64,000 nucleotides of DNA, from contig JAIETZ010000004.1 in the NCBI GenBank assembly GCA_019744775.1, forward strand, positions 372,001 through 436,000, written 5' to 3'. The stretch's first letter is position 1. The number at the start of each line of letters is the position of its first letter. Position numbers and translations under genes: made by a program. The DNA comes from Candidatus Obscuribacterales bacterium (GTDB lineage: Bacteria > Cyanobacteriota > Vampirovibrionia > Obscuribacterales > Obscuribacteraceae). Shown here one piece after another: positions 53,782 to 62,534 of the stretch. The notes beneath the pieces are model-generated. The model searched no databases. It was given only the letters and a program-made list of their open reading frames with translations, and had not been told where the DNA came from.

Positions 53782-56349
53782 TCACACAAAATCGTAGGCA
53801 TCGACGTCGATTGCCAAAGTTATCTTTTTGTCGACCTTCTTATTCTTCAAAAAGGAGACGACAAGCGCACGACCAGCTTCGCCCATTTGATTTTTCACAA
53901 TCAGTTGATGGCGATAGTTTTGCTTAAGGCGTTCAATCAAGCAGGGACTTGGGCCAAGCACTTTTATAGAACTATCAGATACGAGATCTTCCAAATGCTT
54001 AGCCAATTCCTCGGCAATCTCATCAGCAAATGCCTCAACAGCCGTCAGATCTTCGCCGCTTATCACCAAACGAATCAATTGAGAAAACGGCGGATACTCA
54101 AGGTCTTTTCGTGCGCTCAGCTCTTCCTGGACAAACGCATCATAGTCATGACCTTTGGCCCAATTCAACGCAGGCATTTCCGGATTATATGTCTGCATAA
54201 TGACCGATCCGGGAGCGTGCCCGCGTCCAGCTCTCCCAGCCACCTGAGTCAACAACTGAAATCCACGTTCAATACTTCTGTAATCAGGCAAATTAAATGC
54301 GGCATCAGCGGCAAGCACGCCAACCAAGGTAACGTTGGCTATGTCCAGTCCTTTTGCCACCATTTGCGTGCCTATTAAGATATCCGCTTCGCCGCGAGCA
54401 AACTGCTTAAGAACAGCTTCGAAGGCTCCACGCTTTTGCGTGATGTCACTGTCTAGTCTTAGCATGCGAGCTTCAGGGAAAAGCTCTTTCAAATCATGTT
54501 CAACTCTTTGAGTACCTAGTCCATATTCACGCAAAAACGGCGCCTGGCAAGATGGGCATGTTTGTTTAAATCCAAAAGTTAGACCACAGTGGTGGCAGGC
54601 AAGATAACCTTGCGGTCCATGATGCAGAACCATGGACACTGAACAATTGCGACACTTAACCACGTCGCCACATGCCTGGCACTGAACGTAGCTTGCAAAA
54701 CCGCGTCTGTTGATTAGCAATATTGTTTGTTGCTTCAGCTCAAGGCAGCCGGCAATTGCATCTTCTAATGCTCGCGAGAAAATACCGCGATTCCCTTCGG
54801 CAGCTTCAATACGCATATCGACTAATTCAACAGGTGGCATTTCTTGCTTGTGAATGCGCTCCGGCAAATTCAATATTCTGTTGTTTCGCTTGGCATCGAA
54901 GTAGGTGGAAACATCCGGCGTAGCGCTACCCAAAAGAAGCATTGCGCCTAAGCGACGCGCTTTCTCCAATGCAACTCGTTTAGCTTGATAGCGAGGAGAA
55001 GGGCTCGATTGCTTGTAACTGCCGTCATGCTCTTCGTCCATGACAATAAGTCCAAGTTCGGGCATGTTCGCTAGAATTGCCGAGCGCGCACCCAAAAGAA
55101 CGCGAACGGATCCGGCACGCAATCTCTGCCATGTGTCAAAGCGTTCACCGGGACTTAAGGCACTGTGCCAGATTGCTACTTTATCTCCGAAGCGAGACTT
55201 CAGCCTCTCAGCCAATTGCGGAGTCAAGCTTATTTCCGGCACAAGAAGCATTGCCGACTTGCCTAAATCCAGAGCTTCTTGAATGAGCCTCAAATAAATT
55301 TCCGTCTTACCAGAACCGGTGACGCCGTAGAGCAGCCAAGGTATTTCTTCCTTCGATTCAGCGTGCTCGCTGGAGTGCTTGTCTTTCAACGCTGCACTTA
55401 AGGTCTCAAGAACACGCGCTTGATTGTCTGTTAGATCAAATTTTTTCTTCTCAGTTGGTTTATCTTTCTCGACTTCACCAAAAGCACGATCCATTTCAAT
55501 AATCGCCTGCATTGGATCGCGTACTACTTGCTTCTCGAATAATTTGATTAGTCCTAATTCCGCCATTTTCTTCAGCGTGGCGCCAGTTGTTGATGCCTTT
55601 TCCAAAAGTCGCGGCACTTCAAGAATCCCACCAGCTTCGGCAAGGCTGGACAATATTTCTGCCTGGCGTTTATTGCCTCCTTCTTTCATAAGAGACACCA
55701 TGTTGACCATCTTCGGCTTGGCTAAATCAGTAGCTTCTGCTTCCACAGAAATCAAATTCAATTTGCGCAATTGTGATATTTGCTTCAAAAATTCAGAGCG
55801 TCCAAGGTTGCTCTTATGCTTTAGCGTATTCATCGCCAAAGCTTTCTCCTTGGACATTTTGAGAGGCGCAAGCAATTTATGCGCGGCACTATTTAAATTA
55901 CCGTTGGCACTCTCACCTTCGGGAAGCAACTTCACAATTCGCTTCAATCGAGGCGCAAAATCATTGGGAACAGCTGCTGCAATTACCGACGCAAGCGTAG
56001 CTCCGTAGTAATCAGCCAACCAATAAAGAAAGTCGATGTAGTTGGCATCAAAAAGCGGATCGCTGCTTAGTAATTCGGCGATGTCTTTGTAGTTGCCTTG
56101 CGCTTCTGCTCCCTCAACTTGTTTGATGCCGACAACAAAACCATTTACTAATTCCTGTCCGCCAAACGGAACAAAAACCTGACTGCCGACAAAGGTTTCC
56201 TTTATAAGGAAATCAGGCACACGATAGGTAAAAAGCTTGTTCGAAAGTTGCGGCGTGGCAATATCAATCGCCACGTCAGCCAAGGTTTGGACACCGAGAT
56301 TCGGCTCAACCAAGGGAGACCTCCGGCTGACACTATACTCCCATGACAT
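53782..56349 (-). CDS. priA: Primosomal replication-restart helicase PriA
   Basis: 855 residues from the ATG at 56349, with GAGGTG upstream; a longer frame to 56415 reads into the palindromic repeat and is unlikely. The 3'BD domain (VAIDIATPQLSNKLFTYRV) leads to helicase motifs GVTGSGKTEIYL (Walker A), MDEEHDGSYKQ (motif II), GSATPDVST, and eight Cys of the zinc lobe (CQACGDVVKCRNC, CHHCGLTFGFKQTCPSC). C-terminal QVAGRAGRG is motif VI. Loads the replisome onto stalled forks. Confidence 0.96.
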   Translation of the reverse strand: MSWEYSVSRRSPLVEPNLGVQTLADVAIDIATPQLSNKLFTYRVPDFLIKETFVGSQVFVPFGGQELVNGFVVGIKQVEGAEAQGNYKDIAELLSSDPLFDANYIDFLYWLADYYGATLASVIAAAVPNDFAPRLKRIVKLLPEGESANGNLNSAAHKLLAPLKMSKEKALAMNTLKHKSNLGRSEFLKQISQLRKLNLISVEAEATDLAKPKMVNMVSLMKEGGNKRQAEILSSLAEAGGILEVPRLLEKASTTGATLKKMAELGLIKLFEKQVVRDPMQAIIEMDRAFGEVEKDKPTEKKKFDLTDNQARVLETLSAALKDKHSSEHAESKEEIPWLLYGVTGSGKTEIYLRLIQEALDLGKSAMLLVPEISLTPQLAERLKSRFGDKVAIWHSALSPGERFDTWQRLRAGSVRVLLGARSAILANMPELGLIVMDEEHDGSYKQSSPSPRYQAKRVALEKARRLGAMLLLGSATPDVSTYFDAKRNNRILNLPERIHKQEMPPVELVDMRIEAAEGNRGIFSRALEDAIAGCLELKQQTILLINRRGFASYVQCQACGDVVKCRNCSVSMVLHHGPQGYLACHHCGLTFGFKQTCPSCQAPFLREYGLGTQRVEHDLKELFPEARMLRLDSDITQKRGAFEAVLKQFARGEADILIGTQMVAKGLDIANVTLVGVLAADAAFNLPDYRSIERGFQLLTQVAGRAGRGHAPGSVIMQTYNPEMPALNWAKGHDYDAFVQEELSARKDLEYPPFSQLIRLVISGEDLTAVEAFADEIAEELAKHLEDLVSDSSIKVLGPSPCLIERLKQNYRHQLIVKNQMGEAGRALVVSFLKNKKVDKKITLAIDVDAYDFV

Positions 56350-56407
56350 CACCTCATGACATTCAAAAATTTGATCAGGCGACTCTTGACAGGGTGGGCT
56401 GACAAAA

Positions 56408-56430
56408 GGGCGCATACAATGCGCCCCTAC
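56408..56430. repeat. Dispersed palindromic repeat, copy B
   Basis: GGGCGCATACAATGCGCCC followed by CTAC, identical to copies A and C except for the central base. It lies between the HNH gene's end and the PriA start, upstream of priA on its transcribed strand. Confidence 0.85.
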
Positions 56431-56444
56431 GATAGTCCATCAAC

Positions 56445-56939
56445 TTAAGCGCCGATTATGTACTTCTTCCACTGCCACTCGCCGGTGGCTGTATGTTTCG
56501 AGATTTCAAAATAGACGTGAGAAAGCGGTCTGCGAGGAGTTATCTTAAGCGGCATGTCCGCTTCTTTTGGCGTCCTGTCGCCTTTTTTCACATTGCAGCG
56601 CAAGCAGGCAGCAACAACGTTGTCCCAGGCATCTATTCCGCCCCGGCTGCGAGGCGTAATGTGGTCTATAGTCAGGTCGTGCTTGCGGACACCGCAGTAC
56701 TGGCACGTGTAATTATCCCGGTGCATTACATTGCGCCGGGATAAGCTGATTTCTTTATACGGGATTTTGACGTAATTCCTCAACCGGATTACCGAAGGCA
56801 GAGGGAAATCCGTGTAAATGACTTTGCCGTTGTGTTCAATTTGCTCAGCCTTACCCTTCAGGAGAAGGACAACGGCACGGCGCCAACTACAAATGTTTAG
56901 AGGTTCATATGAGGCATTTAATACAAGTACTTTAGACAA
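56445..56939 (-). CDS. HNH endonuclease family protein
   Basis: 164 residues. VLVLNASYEPLNICSWRRA at the N-terminus and the HNH/ββα-metal motif NYTCQYCGVRKHDLTIDHITPRSRGG, then WDNVVAACLRCNVKKGDR, with two CxxC pairs for zinc. This short form is frequent in Cyanobacteria and many other bacteria and appears to be a housekeeping gene rather than a mobile one, but its cellular role is not established. A consensus-like promoter is at 57034-57063. Confidence 0.9.
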   Translation of the reverse strand: MSKVLVLNASYEPLNICSWRRAVVLLLKGKAEQIEHNGKVIYTDFPLPSVIRLRNYVKIPYKEISLSRRNVMHRDNYTCQYCGVRKHDLTIDHITPRSRGGIDAWDNVVAACLRCNVKKGDRTPKEADMPLKITPRRPLSHVYFEISKHTATGEWQWKKYIIGA

Positions 56940-57033
56940 AACGCGACCTCTAAGTTGATGCCTCCCTATCCCTCGAAAAACCCCTTACAGACTTGCACTT
57001 GGACCATATTTAGGATTTCTTCAAGTTTCATTT

Positions 57034-57063
57034 ATTATAACGATTAAAACGTGTACTTGTCCA
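57034..57063 (-). promoter_or_regulatory. Sigma-70 type promoter for the HNH gene
   Basis: On the minus strand TGGACA (57063-57058) and TATAAT (57039-57034) are separated by 18 bases and point at the HNH gene, whose ATG is 95 bases downstream. Confidence 0.5.
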
Positions 57064-57104
57064 TCAAATACTACTTCCAAAGCCCATTATGCTAGAATCA
57101 TCGA

Positions 57105-57375
57105 GGTTGTCCTGTCTGGACAGCCTGACTTTTCATCGCCGCAGATTGGCGAGAGGAGGCGCTCCACTTGTAGGGTTCTACAAGAAGCGAAGCAAGGATT
57201 GCGATGAGCAATCCGCTAGCGGAGCGATGCCGGAAAGCCGGCAGGCAAGCGAAGGTGTAGACGTAGCGTTATAACGCGTAGTCGGAACCGGAGCGTTAAA
57301 GAAGGTGCTGCGAACAGCACCGGATTGCAATAAGGAAAAGCAGCAATGTATGCGTTAAAAGGAGAAAGAACAACC
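57105..57375 (+). promoter_or_regulatory. Hairpin-chain leader of rpsB
   Basis: Six hairpin-capable elements follow each other: GGTTGTCC/GGACAGCC (57105-57125), CTTGTAG/CTACAAG with loop GGTT (57167-57184), GGATTGC/GCAATCC (57196-57214), TGCCGG/CCGGCA with loop AAAG (57228-57243), the palindrome GCGTTATAACGC (57266-57277), and GGTGCTG/CAGCACC with loop CGAA (57304-57321). A weak extended -10 (TGCTAGAAT) sits at 57090-57098. GGAGAAAG at 57361-57368 is the ribosome site. The region shares words with the repeat at 62430-62527, so part of it may be a repeat rather than a leader RNA. Confidence 0.55.
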
Positions 57376-58209
57376 TTGTCACAAGCAACTATGAGACAAC
57401 TATTGGAAGCCGGCGTCCACTTCGGACACCAGACCAGACGCTGGAACCCAAAAATGCGCCCGTATATTTTCGGTGAGCGCAACGGCATTTACATCATCGA
57501 CCTCGAACAGACCTCACGTGCTCTAGAAAAAGCATGCGATTTCATCAAGAAGTCTGCCTCCGAGCGCAAGAACATTGTTTTCGTCGGCACCAAGAAGCAA
57601 GCTGCCGATATAGTCGAAGAAGAAGCAAAAAGAGCAGGTGCTCACTACGTCAACCGCCGCTGGTTGGGTGGCATGCTCACCAACTTCGAAACCATTCGTC
57701 TGCGCATTAACCGCTTGAAAGAGCTGGAAGAAATGCGTGACACCGGCGAATTTTATCGCCGCCCCAAGAAAGAAGTTGCCGTTTTGAACCGCGAATTGAC
57801 CAAGCTCGAGAAGACCTTGGGTGGATTGAAGAACATGCGCGGCAAACCGGACATCTTGTTCATTATCGATCAAAAGCGTGAGTTAATCGCTGTCACCGAA
57901 GCTCAAAAGCTCGGCATCACCACAGTAGGAATCATCGATACCAACTGCGATCCGGACGGCATCAACTACGTAATTCCAGGCAACGATGACTCTATTCGTT
58001 CCATCAAATTGATCACCGGCAAAATTGCTGATGCCATCATCGAAGGACGCGAAGGATCCGGCATTAGCCCAATCATCGACGCCGAAAGAATAACAGTTGC
58101 AGACACAGCTCAAGTACCTGAGTTGGTTCCAGTCGGTGGAGCAGCAATTCACCTCGATGAGAAAGACCAAGCAATGGTCGACTCCATCGAAGATGAGATG
58201 AGCACTTAA
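57376..58209 (+). CDS. rpsB: 30S ribosomal protein S2
   Basis: 277 residues from the TTG at 57376, giving the conserved N-terminus [20 protein letters not shown] with GGAGAAAG seven bases upstream. The ATG at 57346 would add ten unconserved residues that overlap the ribosome site. Further S2 marks are [41 protein letters not shown] and [19 protein letters not shown]. First gene of the rpsB-tsf-pyrH-frr-glmS cluster. Confidence 0.97.
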   Translation: MSQATMRQLLEAGVHFGHQTRRWNPKMRPYIFGERNGIYIIDLEQTSRALEKACDFIKKSASERKNIVFVGTKKQAADIVEEEAKRAGAHYVNRRWLGGMLTNFETIRLRINRLKELEEMRDTGEFYRRPKKEVAVLNRELTKLEKTLGGLKNMRGKPDILFIIDQKRELIAVTEAQKLGITTVGIIDTNCDPDGINYVIPGNDDSIRSIKLITGKIADAIIEGREGSGISPIIDAERITVADTAQVPELVPVGGAAIHLDEKDQAMVDSIEDEMST

Positions 58210-58255
58210 TTTGCTGACTAGAACGACAAAACTAAGTTAAATACAAGAGGACATA

Positions 58256-59146
58256 ATGAGCACAATGGTAGAAATTTCCGCCACCATGGTTAAAGAGTTG
58301 CGCGAGAGATCCGGCGCAGCAATGATGGATTGCAAAAAAGCACTGGTAGAAACATCCGGTGATTTTGAAAAAGCCTTCGAGTGGCTTCGCCAAAAAGGCG
58401 TAGCTGTTGCCCAGAAGAAGTCTGCTCGCAGCGCTTCTGAAGGTTTGGTGGTAGCTAAGGTTGCCGACAACGGCAAAACAGGATCAATCGCTGAAATCAA
58501 TTGCGAAACAGACTTCGTTGCTCGCAACGATGAGTTCGTTCAATTGACCAAAGACTTGGTTGAATTGGCTCTTGCTGAAAAGGCCGCTTCTGCAGATGAT
58601 CTTTTGAACAAATCAATCAAAGGCATCAAAGTCTCGGACTACATCACTGAAAGAATCGCCAAAACAGGTGAAAACATCATCGTCAGACGCGCAGCTTCCG
58701 TTGATCTCGGTGGCAAGCACGGCGTTATTGGACTTTACGTCCATGCTCTGGGCGGCAAAATGGGTGCTCTTGTAGCAATTGAAAGCAACAAGGACTTGAA
58801 TGGCGCAGCACTAGGCGACACGGCTAAGGACTTGGCTATGCACATTGTTTCTGCCAAACCACAATTTGTCAGCCGCAATGAAATTCCAGCAGACGTTATC
58901 GAAAACGAGAAGCGTATTGAATCTGGTAAAGCCGACTTGGCTGAGAAAAAGCCTGAAATGCGCGAGAAGATTGTTCAAGGTCGCGTGGATAAGCTAATGG
59001 CAGAGCGCTGTCTCTTAGAGCAGCCTTTTGTTAAGGATCCAAGCCAAACGATCGCACAGTTTTTGGCCAAGAAAGGTTCCGAAATTGGAGCCGAACTCAA
59101 GCCTACAAGCTTTGTGATGTTCATTCTCGGCGAAAGCGAAGCATAA
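58256..59146 (+). CDS. tsf: Translation elongation factor Ts
   Basis: 296 residues. Exchanges GDP on EF-Tu. The UBA-like N-terminal domain (VKELRERSGAAMMDCKKALVE) and the interaction motif CETDFVARND are present; a C-terminal half follows with the LLEQPFVKDPSQTI segment. AGAGGACA precedes the ATG. Standard position after rpsB. Confidence 0.97.
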   Translation: MSTMVEISATMVKELRERSGAAMMDCKKALVETSGDFEKAFEWLRQKGVAVAQKKSARSASEGLVVAKVADNGKTGSIAEINCETDFVARNDEFVQLTKDLVELALAEKAASADDLLNKSIKGIKVSDYITERIAKTGENIIVRRAASVDLGGKHGVIGLYVHALGGKMGALVAIESNKDLNGAALGDTAKDLAMHIVSAKPQFVSRNEIPADVIENEKRIESGKADLAEKKPEMREKIVQGRVDKLMAERCLLEQPFVKDPSQTIAQFLAKKGSEIGAELKPTSFVMFILGESEA

Positions 59147-59200
59147 GCTAAGCAAGGCAACTTCAACGAATTCCAATATCATTGGGTTAGGACAAAGCAA

Positions 59201-59938
59201 ATGGCGGACATTAAGTACCGGCGGATCCTCCTCAAATTATCTGGGGAAGCCCTTATGGGCTCTCAGACATTCGGTATAGATCCTGTCGTTATTGACCGCA
59301 TTGCAGAAGAAGTGCGAGCCGTTTACGAGCTTGGCGTACAAATTTCCATGGTTATCGGCGCCGGTAATATCTGGCGCGGTAGCCAGGGAGCAGCCTGGGG
59401 CATGGACAAGGCCGCAGCCGATTATGTCGGCATGCTGGCTACAATTATGAACTGCCTGCTGCTTCAGGAAGTATTGAAGAATAAGGGCATCGACACCCGC
59501 GTGCAGACGGCAATTGCCATGCCCGCTGTTGCCGAGCCCTTTATTCGCTTACGTGCTATGCGTCATTTGGAAAAAGGTCGTGTAGTAATTTTTGGTGGTG
59601 GAACAGGCAACCCGCACGTAACAACCGACACCGCGGCAGCTTTGCGGGCAGCCGAGATAAAAGCCGACGTTATACTCATGGCAAAAAACCGTGTCGATGG
59701 CGTCTATGACGATGATCCAAACAAAAATCCCAATGCTAAGAAAATTCAGGACATCAGTTTCGATCAATATATCCGTCAAGGATTGCGCGTCATGGACCCA
59801 GCCGCTGTGGCGCTTTGCCAGGAGAGCAACATTCCATTTATAGTTTTTGACTTCGCTCACGCAGGCAGCATCAAGAAAATTGTACAGGGCGAAGAAATCG
59901 GTACTCTTGTTGGAGCCCATTCAGGAGGGAAGAAATGA
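59201..59938 (+). CDS. pyrH: Uridylate kinase
   Basis: 245 residues. Phosphorylates UMP to UDP. Amino-acid kinase fold with RILLKLSGEALMG, VIGAGNIWRG, VQTAIAMPAV, VVIFGGGTGNPHVTTDTAA and KNRVDGVYDDDP. The frr start overlaps its stop codon (ATGA). Confidence 0.97.
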   Translation: MADIKYRRILLKLSGEALMGSQTFGIDPVVIDRIAEEVRAVYELGVQISMVIGAGNIWRGSQGAAWGMDKAAADYVGMLATIMNCLLLQEVLKNKGIDTRVQTAIAMPAVAEPFIRLRAMRHLEKGRVVIFGGGTGNPHVTTDTAAALRAAEIKADVILMAKNRVDGVYDDDPNKNPNAKKIQDISFDQYIRQGLRVMDPAAVALCQESNIPFIVFDFAHAGSIKKIVQGEEIGTLVGAHSGGKK

Positions 59939-60495
59939 AGACAACAAGCGAGGTCCTCTCATCTGCTGAAGAGCGCATGAAGAAGGCAGCCGCCAACTTA
60001 GTTAGGGAATTTCAAACTATCCGCACAGGACGAGCCAACCCAGCCTTGTTGGATTCCATCGACGTTGAATACTACGGCACCCCAACATCCTTGAAGAGCC
60101 TGGCAAACATCTCCGTACCTGATGGTCGCTCACTCTTGATTCAGCCATACGATAAAGGCTGCCTCAAAGACATTGAAACAGCCATTCACAAGTCTCAGCT
60201 GGGATTGACTCCAAATTCAGACGGCTCGGTCATAAGGATCGGCATTCCACCTCTGACAGAAGAGCGCCGCAAAGAATTAGCCAAAGTTTTACGTAAGTTC
60301 GCAGAGGAAGCCAGAGTGGCAGTTCGCAACATTCGCCGCGACGGGGCTGACGAATTGAAGGCCCTCAAGGCGGAGCATATTTCAGAAGATGAAATCAAAC
60401 GTCAGGAAGAGGCTTTGCAGAAGCTGACCGACAAGTACGTTAAGGAAATCGATAGGCTTACAACTGATAAAGAAGCCGAAATCATGGAGGTTTAA
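59935..60495 (+). CDS. frr: Ribosome recycling factor
   Basis: 186 residues, the usual length. Splits post-termination ribosomes with EF-G. REFQTIRTGRANPALLD, the PTSLKSLANISVPDGR segment, IQPYDKG and EERRKELAKV are characteristic. GGAGGG lies inside the end of pyrH, giving translational coupling. Confidence 0.97.
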   Translation: MKTTSEVLSSAEERMKKAAANLVREFQTIRTGRANPALLDSIDVEYYGTPTSLKSLANISVPDGRSLLIQPYDKGCLKDIETAIHKSQLGLTPNSDGSVIRIGIPPLTEERRKELAKVLRKFAEEARVAVRNIRRDGADELKALKAEHISEDEIKRQEEALQKLTDKYVKEIDRLTTDKEAEIMEV

Positions 60496-60500
60496 TTCCC

Positions 60501-62390
60501 ATGTGTGGAATCGTTGGATATTTAGGTCCATCCAAAGCAGCTCCAGTTCTCTTGTCGGAATTGCGTTGTCTAGAGTATCGCGGTTATGACTCAGCCGGCG
60601 TTGCCGTTATTGAGTCGGGCGAACTGGTTGTCCTCAAGGCAGCTGGCAAGCTTTCCAATTTGGAAAATTTGCTGACCGACAAAAAACCGTCCGCTACAGT
60701 CGGTATCGGACACACCAGATGGGCTACCCACGGTATTCCCAACGATGAAAATGCTCACCCTCATACGGATTGCACAGGCACCATTGCAGTTGTTCACAAT
60801 GGCATTATCGAAAACTACCAAGCTTTACGCGCAGAATTAACCGCTGCCGGACACACCCTTGTTTCGCAAACAGACACCGAAGTTGTCTCTCACTTAATTG
60901 AAGATGAGTACAAGAAATGCGCAACGGAATGCAATGGCGATGCTCTTCGTGTGGCAATCGAGCGCGCAGTAAGGCGCTTGGAAGGTGCTTATGCACTGGG
61001 TGTCGTCAGCCAAAGACATCCGGAGCGCATTTACGCTGTCAACCACAACTACTCACTTTCAGTAGGACTTGGCGAAGGTGAATCTTTCCTCGCTTCTGAT
61101 AGCGTTGCCGTTCGTCAATTCACCAATAAGCTTATCCGTCTTGAACAAAGCGAAATTGCCGAAGTTACTGCAGACGGAGCGCGTCTTTTCAATTTCGATG
61201 GAGCCTCAATTGACAGACAACCAATTGAAGTGGACATGAACCCATACATCATCAACAAGGATGGTTATCGCCATTTCTTGCTCAAGGAAATTCACGAACA
61301 ACCAATTTCCATGCGTCAGACATTAGGCAAATACATCAATCATCCGGACAAGCCGATTGATTTGCGCCCAACAGAAAACGGCGGCGGTCTCTTCGGCAAC
61401 TATGGTGTCAACCTTACCGAAAACCAACTCAAGTCAATTGAACGCATCAACATAGTTGCCTGCGGAACAGCTTGTTATGCCGGTATGGCAGGCAAGTACA
61501 TTCTGGAAGAAATCTGCGGCATTCCTGTTGATGTAGAAATTGCCTCTGAAGTACGTGGTCGCCAACCGTTATTGAATGACAAGACTTTGTGCATTGCAGT
61601 CAGCCAATCCGGCGAGACAGCAGACACATTGGCTGCTTTCACCGAAGCGCAAGCAGCCGGAGCAATGTCGCTCGGTATAACCAACCGCGCCGATTCGCAT
61701 CTGTCGCGCATTACGGATAATCTGATGGTTACCGAGTGTGGCATTGAAGTGTCTGTTGCAGCAACGAAGTCATTCACTGCTCAAGTTGCTTGCTTCTATG
61801 TATTGGCGCTCTACATCGCCGAAACAAGAAAGCTGCTGCCGGACAATGAAATCTACAAACTCAAGCAGCAATTGCTGCTGATACCGGCTCTGCAAGAGCG
61901 TATTTTGTCTCAAGAAAAGGCAATCAAGCAGCAATCTATTAAGTACGCTGAAGCTCACGACATGCTCTTTATGGGCCGCGGTATCAACTACCCGGTTGCT
62001 TTAGAAGGCGCATTGAAACTCAAGGAAATATCTTACATCCACGCCTCCGGCTACGCTGCAGGCGAATTGAAGCACGGCCCAATCGCTGTGTTGGATGCGA
62101 AGGTTCCTGTAGTAACTATTGTTGTGCCGGGTAAAGTCTATGAGAAGACCATTTCCAACGCACAAGAAGCTAAAGCACGCAATGCTCAGATGATTGCCGT
62201 AGCTGTAGAGGGTGATAAGACTGCCGAAGGAATCTTCGATACGATTCTCACTATCCCACAAGTTGATGAGTTGTTTAGCCCGCTTATAACCGTGTTGCCG
62301 TTGCAGTTGATGTCTTACTTCATCGCTGATTATCTCGGCAAAGACGTAGATCAGCCGCGCAACTTAGCCAAATCGGTAACCGTAGAATAA
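60501..62390 (+). CDS. glmS: Glutamine-fructose-6-phosphate aminotransferase (isomerizing)
   Basis: 629 residues. Makes glucosamine-6-phosphate for peptidoglycan and LPS. The N-terminal glutaminase has the nucleophile Cys2 ([19 protein letters not shown]), the GHTRWATHG loop and a VHNGIIENY segment. Two SIS domains follow with [25 protein letters not shown] and [25 protein letters not shown]. Five bases after frr, so in the same transcript; no glmS ribozyme fits in that gap. Palindromic repeat C follows 10 bases after the stop. Confidence 0.97.
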   Translation: [629 protein letters not shown]

Positions 62391-62399
62391 TCCGCCAAC

Positions 62400-62422
62400 G
62401 GGCGCATGCAATGCGCCCCTAC
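62400..62422. repeat. Dispersed palindromic repeat, copy C
   Basis: GGGCGCATGCAATGCGCCC followed by CTAC, 10 bases after the glmS stop. Third copy of the family; see copies A and B. Confidence 0.85.
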
Positions 62423-62534
62423 ACAAGCAACAGCGGAGCGAAGGGCAGCGATAGAGCTGTCCGGAGCGAGAGCGTGGATTGCGAGCAGCTAGCGAAGGCG
62501 ATGGCTCTGCATTGCCGGAGCGTTATATAAAAGG
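62423..62534. repeat. Interspersed repeat related to the rpsB leader
   Basis: This stretch between two convergent genes is full of AGCGA/GGAGCG words and shares GGATTGCGA (62476-62484), GCTAGCG (62488-62494), GCGAAGG and AGCGTTATA (62519-62527) with the rpsB leader in the same order. It reads as a degraded copy of the same family of elements. Confidence 0.55.

Noticed and set aside
60495..60501. glmS ribozyme before glmS
   Set aside because: Only five bases separate frr and glmS, and no ribozyme core is present.
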